64,000 bases of DNA from Ceratotherium simum simum (GCF_000283155.1 NW_004454229.1:10003336-10067335); one strand, 5' to 3'; counted from the stretch's first letter, positions 1 to 11,689 are shown. Made by a program: numbers and translations. The notes: a model not told the origin generated them from the sequence alone.

Positions 1-224
1 TCAGTTCCTTCTTTTCTCTTGTTTCAGGTCACATTGGTCAGTCCAGAGGTATTAGGACAGTTCACATCTCCCTCAATTCACTATGGTCTCTTGCTCTGGA
101 ATGGGCTTGGCTAACCCTGTTGCATCAGATAGCTTCTATTTGCCCCTCCAGACCCACCTTCAAACTTTCCACTCTGCCCCATGCCCCTTGAAGCTGATTT
201 GTCTGGGCCATAGTGAGGGCTCTC

Positions 225-545
225 AGGTCCTCTGGTTCCCAGCTGAGTTTGGCAGGAGATGAAAGGGAAAGATGGGAGTGAGGTCAGGTCCTACAATATT
301 GACAAGAGCTGGCTGTATCCCTCTACGGAAGGTTCTCCTCTCAAGGAGACCAATGCTACAGGACTTGCACTTTCCAGATTCTGGTAACTGCAGCCTCCTC
401 TCATCTCATGGGGCTGGGATGGTATCAGCTGAGCACCAGATACCTTCACTATTCCTTCTGGTTTCCTTATATCCTCTCCTTTAAAAATAAATCCTCCTTC
501 AACCGTCCTATTATGAGTGTGGCCCTTGTTTCCTGTTAGGAACAC
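225..545 (+). mobile_element. Ancient LTR-like repeat, family X, copy A
   Basis: A member of an old interspersed family that I know by sequence but cannot name with certainty. Its order of landmarks (a ggctgtatccctctacgg block at 311, a ctggtaactgcagcc block near 381, an A+T-rich aaaaataaat block near 483, then a tgagtgtggccc...cctgtta end) matches the copies at 18370-18838 and, reversed, 58478-59275. No coding capacity is visible. Positions 1-224 show nothing I recognise. Confidence 0.6.
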
Positions 546-775
546 GATTGAAACATTCTTTACACAGCGAACTCCTATTCATCCTTCAGAACAATCCAAG
601 GGTCATCATCTCTGATCCCATGACACCTTGGGCTTCCCTCTCTTACAACATTTTTCACACAGTGCTTCTAGGATTCACGTGCTCATCTGACCTCTTCAAG
701 GACAGGGATAATATTTTTATTTTACTTTGTCGCCCCAGAGTCTAGAAAGCACTTTATGAATATTGGTGGAATAAA
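545..775 (+). mobile_element. L2 LINE, 3' end
   Basis: The sequence follows the L2 3' UTR order: pyrimidine-rich body, a tcttcaaggacagggataat block near 693 and an agtctagaaagcac block ending in a tggaataaatt tail. It is strongly diverged and non-coding. Confidence 0.6.
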
Positions 776-1066
776 TTAAGAATGACAAACTTAACTTTCT
801 TAAGCAAACCGTTTCACCTGTATGAAAATGAAGGAAATTCCTACTGACATTTTTTTTATATTCAAGGCATTGTTATTCTGCACTTAGTGTGATATTTTTT
901 TGTTTTTAAAATCACTTCACCTGGGCCTATTCCAGGCAAACTGGGACATACAGTCACCCTAATTACAACCCACAGCAGGGTGTGTGATGTCTAGGGAGGG
1001 AGTGAAATTTGAGGGCTCTACAATTGCTGGAAGGAGCGGTGATAGCTGGGATTCTTGGATGGTCAC
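776..1066. other. Unique sequence, no gene seen
   Basis: A+T-rich sequence with T-runs at 850 and 894. No open frame, splice-like pair or recognisable repeat of useful length stands out. Confidence 0.4.
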
Positions 1067-1067
1067 C

Positions 1068-1612
1068 GTGATCCCTGCCTCCTGGTGTGCACACCCCAGT
1101 GTAATTCCCTACCCTTGAGTGCAGTCTGGGCCTAGTACCTCGCTTCTAACAAGCAGAACACAGCAAAGGTGCTCCGATGATTCCGTTCCAAAAGATGTGA
1201 CTTCCGTCTTGTTGGCAGTCACTCACTCACTCACTCTGGCTCTCTTGCTTGCTCACTCCGATGAAGCTAGATACCATATTTCTGAGCTGCCCTATAGGAG
1301 GTCCACTTGGTAAGGGACTGAGGCAGCCTCTTGCCAATAGTTAGAGAAACTGAGCCCTCAGTCTCATTGGCTGCTGGGAAATAACCAATAACCACTGAGT
1401 GAGCTTGAAAATGGATACTGCCTCAGCCAAACCTTGGGATGACTGTAGCCCCAACTAACACTGCAGGCTGAGCCAGAACCCAGAACCCAGAGAACCCAGC
1501 TAAGCTGCCCCAGATTCCTGATCTACAGAAATTGTGAGATATTAAATGTTACTTTAGGCCACTAGGTTTTGGGGTAATTTTCTATGCAATAATAGACAAC
1601 TAATAAAGGAGT
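1068..1612 (+). mobile_element. MaLR/MLT1-type LTR (old)
   Basis: The right half matches the old MaLR-type LTR order: gagccagaacccagaaccca near 1471, attcctgatctacagaaatt near 1513, gtgagatattaaatg, ccactaggttttggggtaat near 1560, and an end in acaactaataaa. The (cact)n-like stretch near 1218 is a small simple repeat inside it. No internal retroviral coding sequence follows, so it is a solo or truncated LTR. Confidence 0.7.
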
Positions 1613-1839
1613 TTCTCCAACTTAAATATCAGTGACATGGTTCTAGTTCTAGTCTGCCAGATCCCACAGTTAGAATGGGAAAATTGGAAGAGAAATGAAT
1701 AGAGAAAAAGATTGAATGTTTGTAGATTACAGTTGTTCTAGGAGCACTTAGCCCAGAAATCATTTTTTCCCATCCCAAAGAAGAAATGAAATGAGATCAC
1801 TCTGTCTAGCTGACCTGAGGCCCCCTGGTTTTTAGGGCT

Positions 1840-2545
1840 TTTTGTCTAAAAAGTTATTTGTTTTGCATCCCGTGGCCCTCCTCCCCAATAGGAATCCAAT
1901 AACAACGAAAACCGAAGCTGCCCCACTTACTGAGCATGGTGGATTGTCTACGAAGTGGCCACCAATGAGCCCTTTTGTCCCCGTATATGCATGCTACTTC
2001 TTCCATCGAGAGGTAGAGTCGGCCTCCCCTTGAACGTCGTGTCTTGCTCTGACCAATAGAATGTGGTAAAAGCAACATGGTGCCAGTGCCAGGTCTAGGT
2101 CTTAAGAGGCACTGTGGTATCGATTTTTGCCCTCTTGGGAGCTCTGAGATGCCATGTTAAGAAGTCTGATTACCCCGCTGGAGAGGGGAGAGTAAGGGCA
2201 CGTGGAGAGAAAGAGGCTGCAGAAGGTAGGAGAGTTCAGTGAGAGGGAGAGAAGCGGAGAGAGAGAGGGAGAGAAAGAGAGAAGGTAAAGAGAGAGAGCC
2301 CAGCCAACCACCAGCCTTCCAGCCACCACCGAGCAAGCTGTATTGCTAGCTGAAATAAGCTATCTTGGATCCTCCAGCCCCAGATGAACTGCCCCAGCCA
2401 ACACCACACAGAGCAACAAGATCTGTTCCCAAGGATCCCTGCCTTGATTGCAGAATCACAAGAAAATAAGTGATCATTTCTGTTTTAAGTCACTAAGTTT
2501 CAGAGTGATTTGTAACTCAGCAATTGACAACGCAAACTCTGAGGA
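1840..2545 (+). mobile_element. MaLR/MLT1-type LTR (old), second copy
   Basis: It has the typical gaccaatagaatgtgg block near 2050, a middle rich in GAGA tracts, gatcctccagccccag near 2368 and a terminal ttaagtcactaagtttcag near 2485. It has the same overall plan as the 1068-1612 copy and is probably a related subfamily. It is non-coding. Confidence 0.7.
2215..2300 (+). repeat. (GAGA)n purine-rich tract
   Basis: A run of GAGA/GGGAGA units interrupted by single bases, lying inside the MaLR LTR. This is a low-complexity expansion and explains the long open frame on the opposite strand here. Confidence 0.9.
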
Positions 2546-2559
2546 ACTAAGATGTCACT

Positions 2560-2790
2560 AAGCACTTAGCTGGACTCCTCACCTCTACTCCCTTATGGTC
2601 TTCACAACGCCCACTCTGCCCGATGCGTATTGCCACCTCATTGAAGATGAAGAAACTGAGGCCCGGAGAGGCTAGGTAATGTATACAAGGTGATTTATAA
2701 TTTATGCAAGGTCACACGAACAGGAGTGAGAGAGTCAGAATTCACATCCAAAACGTTATGACTCGAAAACACGTGTACTTTACATTAAAC
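2560..2790 (-). mobile_element. MIR SINE
   Basis: A reverse-strand MIR, recognised by agaaactgaggcccgg at 2651 followed by the diverged aaggtcacacgaacagg block. Confidence 0.8.
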
Positions 2791-2799
2791 ACTGCGATA

Positions 2800-3305
2800 G
2801 CAAGATAGGGCATGGCTCAGGGCCGCCATTGGGCCCTATGGGAACGGCAGGTGCCTCCTGGAGTTGTGAGATGCACAATCAAGGCAGCATCAGACCCAAG
2901 ACTAGTGGGACAAAGAAGAGCATACTCCTGCCCTATGGGGACACTTGAGCTCTGTTCTCAAGGAACAGTTTCTCAAGGAAACTGCAGCTTTGGGAACAGA
3001 CGTGGGCATCATCTCTGGTTCTAGGGCTGCTGATGGATAGGTCTCAGGTTCTTTGATTTCTGCTGTGCCCAACGACAAAGAAGATGCACATCCATATATG
3101 TTTCCTGTTAACAGGAGCTTGCTTTTAGCTGTTGCCTCCAAACGTCCCTTAGCCTGGAGGGGGGCTGCTGGAAGTAGAAGAAAAGAAGCTGCTAACAGGA
3201 GAGTGTCCTTCAGAACCTCACCCCAGTGGAAGGGCGGGGAAGCTGGAGCAGCAGGCTGGCTGTGCAGCCCGCAGGTCCCCTAATAGTAATTGACAAGAGA
3301 TTTTA
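2800..3305. other. Unique sequence, no gene seen
   Basis: Moderately G+C-rich sequence with short overlapping open frames on both strands (60-80 codons) that share no recognisable domain. I see no promoter or splice architecture. Confidence 0.4.
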
Positions 3306-3309
3306 CATA

Positions 3310-3756
3310 TTGAGGTATATGGGGTAACTATTCGGGTTCAAAACTGATTCCACCTGAACTAAAAAGCCTGACTTATGGCCTATCAAACATACATTGTACA
3401 TCTGCTTAACCATGAAAGTAAAGAATACGCTCTCTTAAGAATGCGTACCTCCCCTCCTATGCCCTATAGGTAATGCCCTATTGGTAACGCCCGGATTAGT
3501 CCCTTTCCTGACATCAGGGTCACGTTGACCTGTCAATTTGCAATTGAATACCTCTTTGAAATTTTGATGAAAATGTATCCTGGGTGTTTTTAATGTATGT
3601 TCTTTGTTCTAAAAAGATATAAGACTGTACTGAAAACTATGTTCTCCAGGATGGTTTTTAAGGCCTACCCAGGTTGTAATCCTTACTCTGGCTCAAGTAA
3701 ACTCACCTATTTCTCTTATCTATAGAATGGTTATTGGTTATTTTGCGTTGACATTA
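3310..3756 (+). mobile_element. Possible ERV LTR remnant
   Basis: An LTR-like layout: a TATA-like aagatataagactg at about 3614, then a block ending gctcaagtaaactcacc and a 3' end rich in ttattggttatt. Boundaries and family are not certain, and no duplication was found. Confidence 0.4.
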
Positions 3757-3950
3757 TAATAGCAGTTGTAAATGCTTAGCCGTTTCTGTTACATTAACTC
3801 ATCTAATCTTCCCAATGATCCCATGAATTAGAAACAGTTATCAGCCCCACTTTACAGATGAGAAAACGAAGGCACATATAGGTTAACTAAGTTGCCCAAC
3901 GTCATGCTACCAGCTGATAATCAGAGAGACTAGCCTGGGGTCAGTGGGTG
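3757..3950 (-). mobile_element. MIR SINE
   Basis: It contains ttacagatgagaaaacgaag near 3850 and aagttgcccaacgtcatg near 3888, the MIR core in reverse orientation. Confidence 0.85.
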
Positions 3951-4384
3951 CTGCATTTGCAGCAGTGATGAGGCGATGATGCAGCTGGCCGAGTGTGCCT
4001 GGCCGCTTCCGGCTACCCTGAGAGAGGCATGGCTCTCCCCTTTTCATGAGTTTATCTGCGGCTAGTTATGGCTCTCACAGTCTCCACTAAACGTGACCAG
4101 TTTTTCATAATCTACTTTATCGCAAAACATCCCTATTCAAAGGTCAGCTAATACTTTTACCATAACAAAATATTGCAATTCTATGTCAAATGTCTTCTGC
4201 TACTTTTCTCCACAGCCTGTGGTAACAAAGCCCAGTAGCTGAGAAAGCAGTGCCCGGGTGCAGCTGAAGTGTGGTGGGGGTGCAGAGAGTAGCCGGTGAC
4301 AGGGCTGGAGAAGCAGGCATGTAGAGACTTGTAGGCCCTGTAAGGGAGGTTAGGTATCTATTCAAGTATTAAGAGAGGCTCTCT
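3951..4384. other. Unique sequence with a possible short L2 scrap
   Basis: Nothing recognisable except a gacttgtaggccctgtaagg block near 4327, which resembles the reverse strand of L2. No gene is seen. Confidence 0.4.
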
Positions 4385-5085
4385 GTGGCAGGAGGCCTAT
4401 GTCCTCTTCTGCTTCCTGGATACACAGCTGCACGACATTTCCCAGCCTCCATTGTGGGTAGATGTAGCCTTGCGCCTGAGTTCCAGCCAACAGAATGTAA
4501 ACAGCGACTCACTTCTGAGCGTGGCCCATTTAAGCTTCCCCGCCTGCTCCTTCCCACTGGAACGAAGTCCCTCGGCTGCCTTTGTGTAGCAGATGCTCCA
4601 CGCCTCTCCCATGGATCCCTTTATCATTTTCCTGCACACTGACCCCAGGTGTTCTTTCTCTCCCAGATGCCAGCATCTGTACCTCCTCATCAGTGGACGG
4701 ACGGCCTCAGGTGTCAGCATCCCCTTTGCCTGCACACACAGATTGCTGGAGGCACCTGGGAAGGTACGTCTCCCTGGAGGCAGCCCTTAACCAGTGAATG
4801 GCAGGCCAGGGCTTAAATCCTCCAGCTCCCTTCTCCTGACGGGATAGCTCTGAGGTGGGGTCCATGTCCTCTCCAGATCTTCCCTTGGGGGATGGCACTA
4901 AAGTTACCTTCCTGGGACTTCCCTTGATATCACTCCCTGACTTAATTTCCTCCTCTTCCTGGTCTCACTTCTCCACTTGTATATCAGTTTTTCCCAGGAA
5001 AACTTCTTACTAGATTACTTTCATATGAATCGTGGTTTCAGGGTCTGCTTCCAAGAGGAAATCCAACCTACGATAACTTTGAAAC
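4385..5085 (+). mobile_element. Old LTR-like repeat
   Basis: The left part has the cccagcctccattgtgggtag (4441) and ccagccaacagaatgt (4483) blocks typical of an old mammalian LTR family. The right end at about 5037 has the caagaggaaatccaacctac type of terminus. It resembles the element at 36110-36430. The family name is uncertain. Confidence 0.5.
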
Positions 5086-5214
5086 TATGTGTTAACAGCC
5101 TGAATGAGTCTGCAGAGTGGGGCCGCCCTGCTGATCTATCCACTCATTCAGGTCACAACTATTGTGTATGAGCTGTTACGTATTTTTGGATCCCTTTGCT
5201 ACAGCAGTTAGCCC

Positions 5215-5550
5215 ACCCTAAATAATACGTTATAAAAAGGCATTAAGCAGAAGAGTGACTTGATATCTTTTATATTTTAAAAATAACATACGGCCCTCGT
5301 ATGGAAAACAGTTCGAAGGGGGGCAACAGGCAAAACAAAGAGATGCATGAAAAGGTTCTTGTAAAACTACAGGAGACAATTGATGGTGGATTCTCAGACT
5401 TGGTGGAGGCATTTGAGCGTGGACATTCCAGGACACACTTTGGAGATGGAAAAGAGATTGGATATTAATGAATTGGATGTGGGGATGGAAGAGTGGAAGG
5501 AATCCAGAAGGACTCCTAGATTCTGGATTGGTGACTAAAAAGCCTACACA
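5215..5550 (-). mobile_element. L2 LINE fragment
   Basis: A reverse-strand L2: a diverged gcagaagagtgacttgatat block at 5247 and ggatgtggggatggaagagtg near 5477. It is diverged and untranslatable. Confidence 0.65.
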
Positions 5551-6264
5551 AGTGACGTACAGATCATCTCATTATCCAAGCAGTTGTACAGCAGACCTGT
5601 AGTTGGTTCCCTTGCAGTGCTATACTGGCTCATCTTATATAATTTCTCTTGCTTTTCCAAAGGAAGGAAAAAAGGAGACAATTGAGAATCGGGGTTTACC
5701 ATCAAGCATTCACCGAGACCCCTCTGCTGGGTCTCCTCTCACCTGGGTTAGCAGGCTCCCTCTCACCAAAACTAGTTTGCAGCTGGCACTTGAAGAGGGA
5801 CAGCCTGAGGGGGTGTTACTGAGGAACCAGGATTTACAGAGTAGGAACTAGGGTCCTTCCATTCTGGGAGAGCAAGTCTCACACCAGAATCTGCAGGTGT
5901 GCTATGATGATCAAGACAGGGTCTCTGCTTCCAAGGAGGAGATGTCTGGCTGAAAAGATGAGTCATAATCTCCCCCACCCCCCTCAAAGTTTGATGTGCA
6001 TGTGCATATAAAGTTAAATATGCATCATGGATCATATCAAAAGACAAAAGGGTATTTTGAAGCTTAATTTCAGGGCTTCTAATTCCCTGCCCCCTCCTTC
6101 CCGGGCATCACAAAGACCAATGTATATTCAGGCCTGTTACTGGCTGACCTGTCCCCCCTCGCCTCCTCTTTCCCACCTGGGTACCCTCTGCGGGCCTCCC
6201 ACAGCACTCCCCACTGAGCCCTTGCTCTGTTAACCACATCTTATTTTCTGTATTTCTGATGCTT
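5551..6264. other. Unique sequence, no gene seen
   Basis: Short open frames on both strands (up to 91 codons) without recognisable domains. A purine-rich segment lies near 5660 and a C-rich one near 5970. No supported feature. Confidence 0.4.
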
Positions 6265-6726
6265 TGTCATCTGGGGTCTTGATACTGCAGGGGCTGTCCC
6301 TGCAGGGTTAGCTAATTCCTAGAGATAGTAAACACCTCACCCGGAGTGCACCTTTCAAATGCAAACCAACCAATCCAGATCCTATACCCCCAACCCTAAC
6401 ACTCCAACTGCCCCAATCACCCCAGGGCCAGGTACCAGAGAACTAGGGACAGCCCCCATGCCCCAGAGCCCGCTGAAATTATTCACACTAGCCAATTGTA
6501 AACCTGTCTTCCCCGCCTCTTGCTTCTTCCCACAGAAACCACAATAAAAGCTCTTGCCCATGGTTCCCACCCCCCTCTGCCTCCTGACCAAGCCTGGAAC
6601 TTCCCATGTGGACCCCGTGGTGTAGTGTGCCCCTCCTCATGGGATCTGTAACTATTAATGGCAGTCGTCTCCTGATCTGGTGGTTTTGCCATACCTAAAT
6701 AATAATAAAATCTATATTTTAAAACA
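6265..6726 (+). mobile_element. ERV-type LTR, probably solo
   Basis: An LTR-like layout: a ctgcaggg/ccctgcag inverted repeat at 6285-6305, a gcaaaccaaccaatcc CCAAT region at 6361, and a polyadenylation-like ccacaataaaagctc at 6538 followed by a pyrimidine-rich U5-like part. A second aataataaaatc lies near the right edge. No primer-binding site or gag-like frame follows. Exact edges and family are not certain. Confidence 0.55.
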
Positions 6727-6844
6727 CGTGCCCCCAACTCAGAGCCCTCTCTCCCATTCCAGGTCCCTCACTCTTTCTCAGCCCACAGGAGCTTGGTGTC
6801 TGAAACTCACGGCCCCTTCCCAGTCCCTTCTCTGGAACGTGTAA

Positions 6845-7105
6845 GACGCAGTGCAGCACAGTAGAAAGGAGCACAGATTTTGGAGTCAGAATGCCTAGGC
6901 GACCTGCGGAAGGTTCTTTCCCTCTCTCTGCCTCATCTTCCTCTTTCCCTCTCTCTTCCTCATTTAGGGATAATAAAAGGACCCATCTCAAAATTTTATT
7001 ACGAGGTTTGAATGAGGCAATGAATGTAAAGTGCTTAGAACAGTGAGTAGCACGTAGAAAGAATTCAATAATTGTTAGCTATCACCATTATCAATATTAT
7101 TAGGG
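6845..7105 (+). mobile_element. MIR SINE, near full length
   Basis: All MIR blocks occur in order: ttttggagtcagaatgcc at 6877, a cctcatttagggataataaa block at 6959, and gtaaagtgcttagaacagtg at 7026. Confidence 0.85.
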
Positions 7106-7500
7106 AGCAAAGAGTGCTGGCAAAACTAGCAAAAGAATCTAAAATTTTACCTATTGCTTTACCAAAGCTCTCACACACAGACTAAGGGGCTGGCGGCAGG
7201 GAGGAATGATTGCATATTCATAAGCACCTCCAACCAAATTAATTGATAGGATACGAGAGTAATAAAGAGAATTAATTTCCATTTTAATAACTTTACATGC
7301 TACATGTTAAGTATAGGTCCATATTACCAGTGGTCACACAATTTCTGCTTTGCATCTGTTCCATGTTGATTATGATGTCAGGGAAGCAAAAGTTAAATCC
7401 CTTTTTAAGGAAGAAAAAAAAATCTAATTTAATAACATTGCAATCCTGTTGAAAGCAGGATTAAATCTTAATAAGGGTGGAAGGATGTTGTGTTTCATGT
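7106..7500. other. Unique A+T-rich island, candidate non-coding regulatory element
   Basis: Not recognisable as a repeat. It has clustered homeodomain- and POU-like words (tgcatattcat at 7212, aaattaattgat near 7235, gaattaatttcc near 7269) and no open frame. This composition is common in conserved non-coding elements, but conservation cannot be judged from one sequence. Confidence 0.35.
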
Positions 7501-7630
7501 CTATTCCTCTTGAAGCCCTGGCAACTTGTTCAGGGACAGAGACCGTGTTGTCAGAGGACTTCGCAGCCCAACCTTGGCCCCATCTTCCAGCATCTGGATG
7601 CGGCAGGAATCTCTGATGGTGCTGACACTT
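7500..7630 (+). mobile_element. L2 LINE 3' scrap
   Basis: The block cagggacagagaccgtgttg at 7532 followed by catcttccagcatctgg matches the L2 3' UTR. Confidence 0.5.
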
Positions 7631-8054
7631 CTATTTTCACTTTTTCCTTCCCGGTGCTTTTTCTCATTAAAGCAGCTTGATTCTATAATTTCTACCAGTA
7701 CAGATGAAAATAAAATGACTCCTAACTTTTACTTTGACCTCATAAAACTACGTAATTGGTACAGAACTTTCAGGCTAAATGAGTTTCCTCTGGACTGAGA
7801 ATCTTGGTCAGAAGAATCATAGAGTCAAAAACATACCACTTATTCAAAGAGGATTAGCTCATGAACCAATATGCTATTTGAATGTACTGAAACTCAGGTC
7901 TAACACCAATCTCATGGAAGTTTAGTTTCTGGTTTATCCATTGTTTCTCTTAAAAATAAACATAATACCTCAGAGTGCAACAAAAAGCACCCATCTCAAT
8001 TCTCTCTTCTTCACTGAGTCTCACAACCCTTAGGGAGTCCTCATTACCCACAGA
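7631..8054. other. Unique A+T-rich sequence, no gene seen
   Basis: No recognisable repeat or coding exon. Open frames end within 90 codons. Confidence 0.4.
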
Positions 8055-8552
8055 CACCGGGTCCAAGCTCCTAAGAGTTGCATGCGGGGCCCAAGGACTG
8101 GCCCTTGCCTATGGCCCCACCTCACCTGTCTCTGCTTTGTCACACCTATGACCAGTTACACACTGCAGTTCCCCAAACAGGCCACATTGGGCCCTAGCTC
8201 TGAATCTTTGCACATGCATTACTGTCTATCTGGAATATTCTCTCCTAGTAATCCGTTTGCCAAACTTCCTCCACCTTTAAGAGTTCGCTCCAGTGTCTTC
8301 TCTGTGAAGCCTTCAATGACTTCCCTGATGATCCCGGGCAGATGCTCTGTGCTCTCATGGAATCTTGTGCAAGCCTGCATTTTACAGTCATCAAACTCTA
8401 CTGCAATGATATGCTTACTTGTCTCTCATTCCTTGTGGGCTGAGATTATTGAGGATGGAAGCACATCTTTTCATCTGTTGCCCTACATAGCATCCAGAAC
8501 AACACTTGGCACAAAGCGGGCCCTCAGCATATGTTTGTGGAATGACTAGTAA
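8055..8552 (+). mobile_element. L2 LINE, about 500 bp of the 3' end
   Basis: It has gggcccaaggactggccctt at 8087, atctttgcacatgcattac near 8205, gtgaagccttcaatgacttc near 8302 and caacacttggcacaaagcgg at 8501. The 155-codon frame across this stretch is an artefact of the C/T-rich L2 sequence. Confidence 0.9.
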
Positions 8553-8564
8553 GAACCACATTTT

Positions 8565-8815
8565 ATAGTGCTTATTAGATACCAGGCATAGCTCTATATA
8601 GTATAAAACTCATATACACTCCTTTAAACCCACCAACTCCCAAGCTACTTTTATCATCACCCCTGTGTCACAGCCACAGAACCTGGGGCATTGAGGGGCA
8701 AAGTGACCTGCCCAAGGTCGTGCAGCTAACAAGTGTCAGAGCGCCGAGTGTGGATTCCAGTCCAGGCCGTCTAACTGCAGAGAACAGACCCCTAACCACT
8801 ACCCCACACTGCTGG
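8565..8815 (-). mobile_element. MIR SINE
   Basis: It has agtgcttattagataccagg near 8569, tgacctgcccaaggtcgtgc at 8704 and ctaaccactaccccacactg near 8792, so both the core and the tRNA-like end are present. Confidence 0.9.
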
Positions 8816-9480
8816 CAAAGAAGGGCCTCCATGATGATGCCCTGGGATTGGCAACTAAGACTCCTAATGTGCTAGGACTGGCATGGCTTTCTGGCGTGTT
8901 CTAGACTGTGTAGGAATCGGAGGTGGCATCAGGGCTGGTGGGAAAGAATGCTCTGATCACTGAGCCACCCCCAGATAGAGACAGAGCAATGGGGAAGCAC
9001 TGAGGTGTGACTGCTGGGTTGTCGGCCGGCACCTCTGCTAACGAAGGGGCCTGTACCCCACACCACCTCCCAGCCGAGGCAGCTTGAATGCCCATGTGGT
9101 TGGACCTTTGGATGGCTGATAAACAGTAGAAGGCACAAATATTCATCCTCATCTGCCAAGCCTCTTCCTTATCATCTGTCACGGGCCGGGTCAGCTCTGC
9201 CCCAGGAAGAGGGTTTGCTTGTTAACCTGGGGCCCTATCACAGGCGGTTGTTGGGCTCAAGAACAAAGAGAGCAAAATAAAATCCCAGGGCCATGCACGA
9301 AGAGACACCAGCTTCCGATGAAAACACTATCGGGACTTCTTAGCAACTCCCAACTCCCATGCGTATGCTCCTGCCTGTGCCTGCTGAGGCAGGCCCGAAC
9401 TAAGGAGAGACTTCTAACAGCACTATGTCTAATAAATGGAGGCTTTTAATATGTTTTGTTTTATTTTTAAATCTCCAATT
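8816..9480. other. Unique sequence, no gene seen
   Basis: Two overlapping reverse-strand frames (76 and 93 codons) share no known domain. 9100-9450 is not recognisable as a repeat and could be regulatory. No splice-bounded exon is supported. Confidence 0.35.
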
Positions 9481-9580
9481 CTTAAAATATTCGACAAGCA
9501 TTTATTTGATACCTACTGTGTCCCAGACACCGTGTTAAGTACTAGGAAGGCAGAAATGAATAAAACAAAGCAATGACATC
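9481..9580 (-). mobile_element. L2 LINE 3' end
   Basis: The reverse-strand terminus is clear: gcatttatttgatacctact at 9499 and cccagacaccgtgttaagta near 9522. Confidence 0.75.
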
Positions 9581-9689
9581 CCCCGCCCCGACAGCTACCA
9601 TTTACCTGCTTCAACTGTGTGTCCTGCCTCTAGGAGGTCCTTTATACCCCAAACTACAAATCCTGAGTGACAGTTTTGCGCTGGCAACA

Positions 9690-10110
9690 TATGCAGAGCA
9701 CATTGAAACACACACACAAAAAGGAGTGGGCGGGGGCAGGAAATCCCCTGAGGAAGCACTAGACATTGCCAGAGACAGAAGCTGGGAAAGGCTATTCTGG
9801 TGGGGACAGTATGTGTGAAGACTATTTGCACGCAAGTGTGAAAGAGCATGGTCGGCAGGTCAATATACCTGAAACTCAGAGGTCAAAGAGGCGGAATCGG
9901 GAGACCTAGGAGGAAGCCAAGATATTCTAAGGAGCTTAGAGTTATCTTGAAGGCATGGCAGGCCACGGAGGGATTTAAAGCTAGGAGGAGGAAGGCTTTA
10001 TTATAATCAGATTTGCATTTCAAAACAAGCAGTCCTTCCGCCAGGGTGTGGGATGATGAGTGGATCCAGGAGAAACTAGAGGGAGGCATTCTAAGAGGGA
10101 GGGTGTTGCA
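9690..10110 (-). mobile_element. L2 LINE fragment
   Basis: Blocks such as ggcatggcaggccacggagg at 9952 follow the reverse-strand L2 body. It probably continues the copy ending at 9580, after a diverged or inserted middle. Confidence 0.6.
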
Positions 10111-10590
10111 TGCTAACAGCTGAAATGTGGTATGTAACGTCGGCAGTAAAGTTTATCCATCAGACTCAGTACAAAGGAGTATATAATGGAAATATGTGCA
10201 GACCAAATGTCCTGACAGCATATCCTAGATGAATGGATCACTGAAACATTAACATATAGCTGCCGTGTTGCTGTTTCCCAACTGCTAACACATTGGCGGT
10301 AAGAAGGCAGATGAGAGACCAAAACTCTCTGTCCCTTTTGAGCAGATCTCGTTAGCAAGATTTTCCCCATCTACATATCAATTTCTCTATCAATATGAAT
10401 GGGATATCATGGATCCAGTGTAAATGGGAGTCCAGTCCTAGAAAATGGATCCTTCAAGGTACTGTGAAAACAATATGGCGTACATCTCTCTCTAATCTCC
10501 TACAGAATTTCCAGCAGGGATAAAGAAAAAAGTTAGAGTTGGCAGCAAATTCAGAGACAGTACAGTCCAAACCCTTCAATTTATGGATCC
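10111..10590. other. Unique sequence, no gene seen
   Basis: No recognisable repeat. The word ggatcc recurs at 10412, 10448 and near 10586, with no larger repeat unit. No coding or promoter evidence. Confidence 0.35.
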
Positions 10591-10770
10591 ATATCTTTAC
10601 CACTTCTGTTCCCACTGCTTGGAGTACCCTTCCAAGCTGAGCCATCTGACAAAACCCTATTCATCTATAACCCATGATGTCCTCAAAGTCCCTCCCATTC
10701 TGAGGCTTTCCTTGATTCCCATAGGATCACTCATTCCCTCTTTGGAGCTCTGGTAGTACTTAATGTCCAG
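10591..10770 (+). mobile_element. L2 LINE fragment
   Basis: It has gttcccactgcttggagtac at 10608 and gaggctttccttgattccc near 10701 in L2 order. Confidence 0.7.
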
Positions 10771-10885
10771 TCTTACTTTCCTCATCCGTGAAATGGGATC
10801 ACTCTTGTGCCATGGATTGAATACTTGGCAGAGTCAAATCGAGAGGATAATCTCAACTTACCTACTTCATAGGGTTGTCGGATGT
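10771..10885 (+). mobile_element. MIR SINE fragment
   Basis: The block tttcctcatccgtgaaatgg at 10777 and cctacttcatagggttgtcg near 10861 are MIR core. Confidence 0.75.
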
Positions 10886-10889
10886 GCCA

Positions 10890-11372
10890 GGCACCTGCCT
10901 ATCTGATCTCAGATCTCTTCTCTGTCTTTCTTTGTCGAGCTTGCAGAAAATTACATTTCCCAAGCTTCCTTGCTCTTGGGTTTCTGAGTACGTATGATCC
11001 ATTTGAGGCACTGTGGGGTGACCGGAGGGTGGGAGGAGGGAAGAGGCCAGCATATTTCCACCCCCAACTCTCCTGCCTTTGGATCCTATCTCCAGGAGGG
11101 GCAGCAGCTCTCCCTGGCTCCTCTGAGGTTCTAGCTTCTGAAGGTGACCCTGGTCTCTGGGATTTGGTGGCACTACGTTCTTCCTCTGTTCCTCTAGACT
11201 ACGGATTACGATGGCTTTTCCCCGTCACTGATCTCTGGCTTGCCTCGACATCCCCTTTGTCTTCTCAGTTCTCCCATCACCATGCAACCAAATCTTGTAT
11301 TAAACTTCCTCTGTTTGAAACACCTGAAGAGAGTTCTATTTTCTGACTGTATCCTAACTGACATATTAGTCA
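10890..11372 (+). mobile_element. Old LTR-like repeat
   Basis: The left side has attacatttcccaagcttcc near 10950. The right end has cttgtattaaacttcctctg at 11294, then a tgtatcctaactgacata terminus. This is the plan of an old ERV LTR with its poly(A) region near the 3' end. The 154-codon frame across it has no retroviral motif. The family name is uncertain. Confidence 0.55.
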
Positions 11373-11447
11373 AAGAGAAAAGGAGTGGAGAAAATTAACA
11401 AATATGATTGTCGATATAGTCTGTGTCAGGCTCTTTCAAAATTTCAG

Positions 11448-11670
11448 TACAGCACAGTGCTTAAGGTTACAAACTTTCTCAGAAACACTAGGCTTCAGGT
11501 CCCAGTTCTGGCATGAACTAACTCAATCTCAGCCTCAGTTTCTCCTTCTGTAATTAGGGATAAGAGCAATATCTACATGTAAAGTGCGAAGATTATCGAT
11601 AATATGTATAACGCAATTAGCATGGAATCCAACACATAATACTCAATGTTAGCTACGATTATTAATAACA
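11448..11670 (+). mobile_element. MIR SINE, near full length
   Basis: It has agcacagtgcttaaggttac near 11451, cctcagtttctccttctgta at 11533 and aacacataatactcaatgtt near 11631. Confidence 0.85.
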
Positions 11671-11689
11671 AATAAATAATTATAAAACA

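Noticed and set aside
8082..8549. 155-codon plus-strand frame
   Set aside because: Lies wholly in an L2 3' end.
10882..11346. 154-codon plus-strand frame
   Set aside because: Lies in an old LTR-like repeat and has no gag, pol or env motif.
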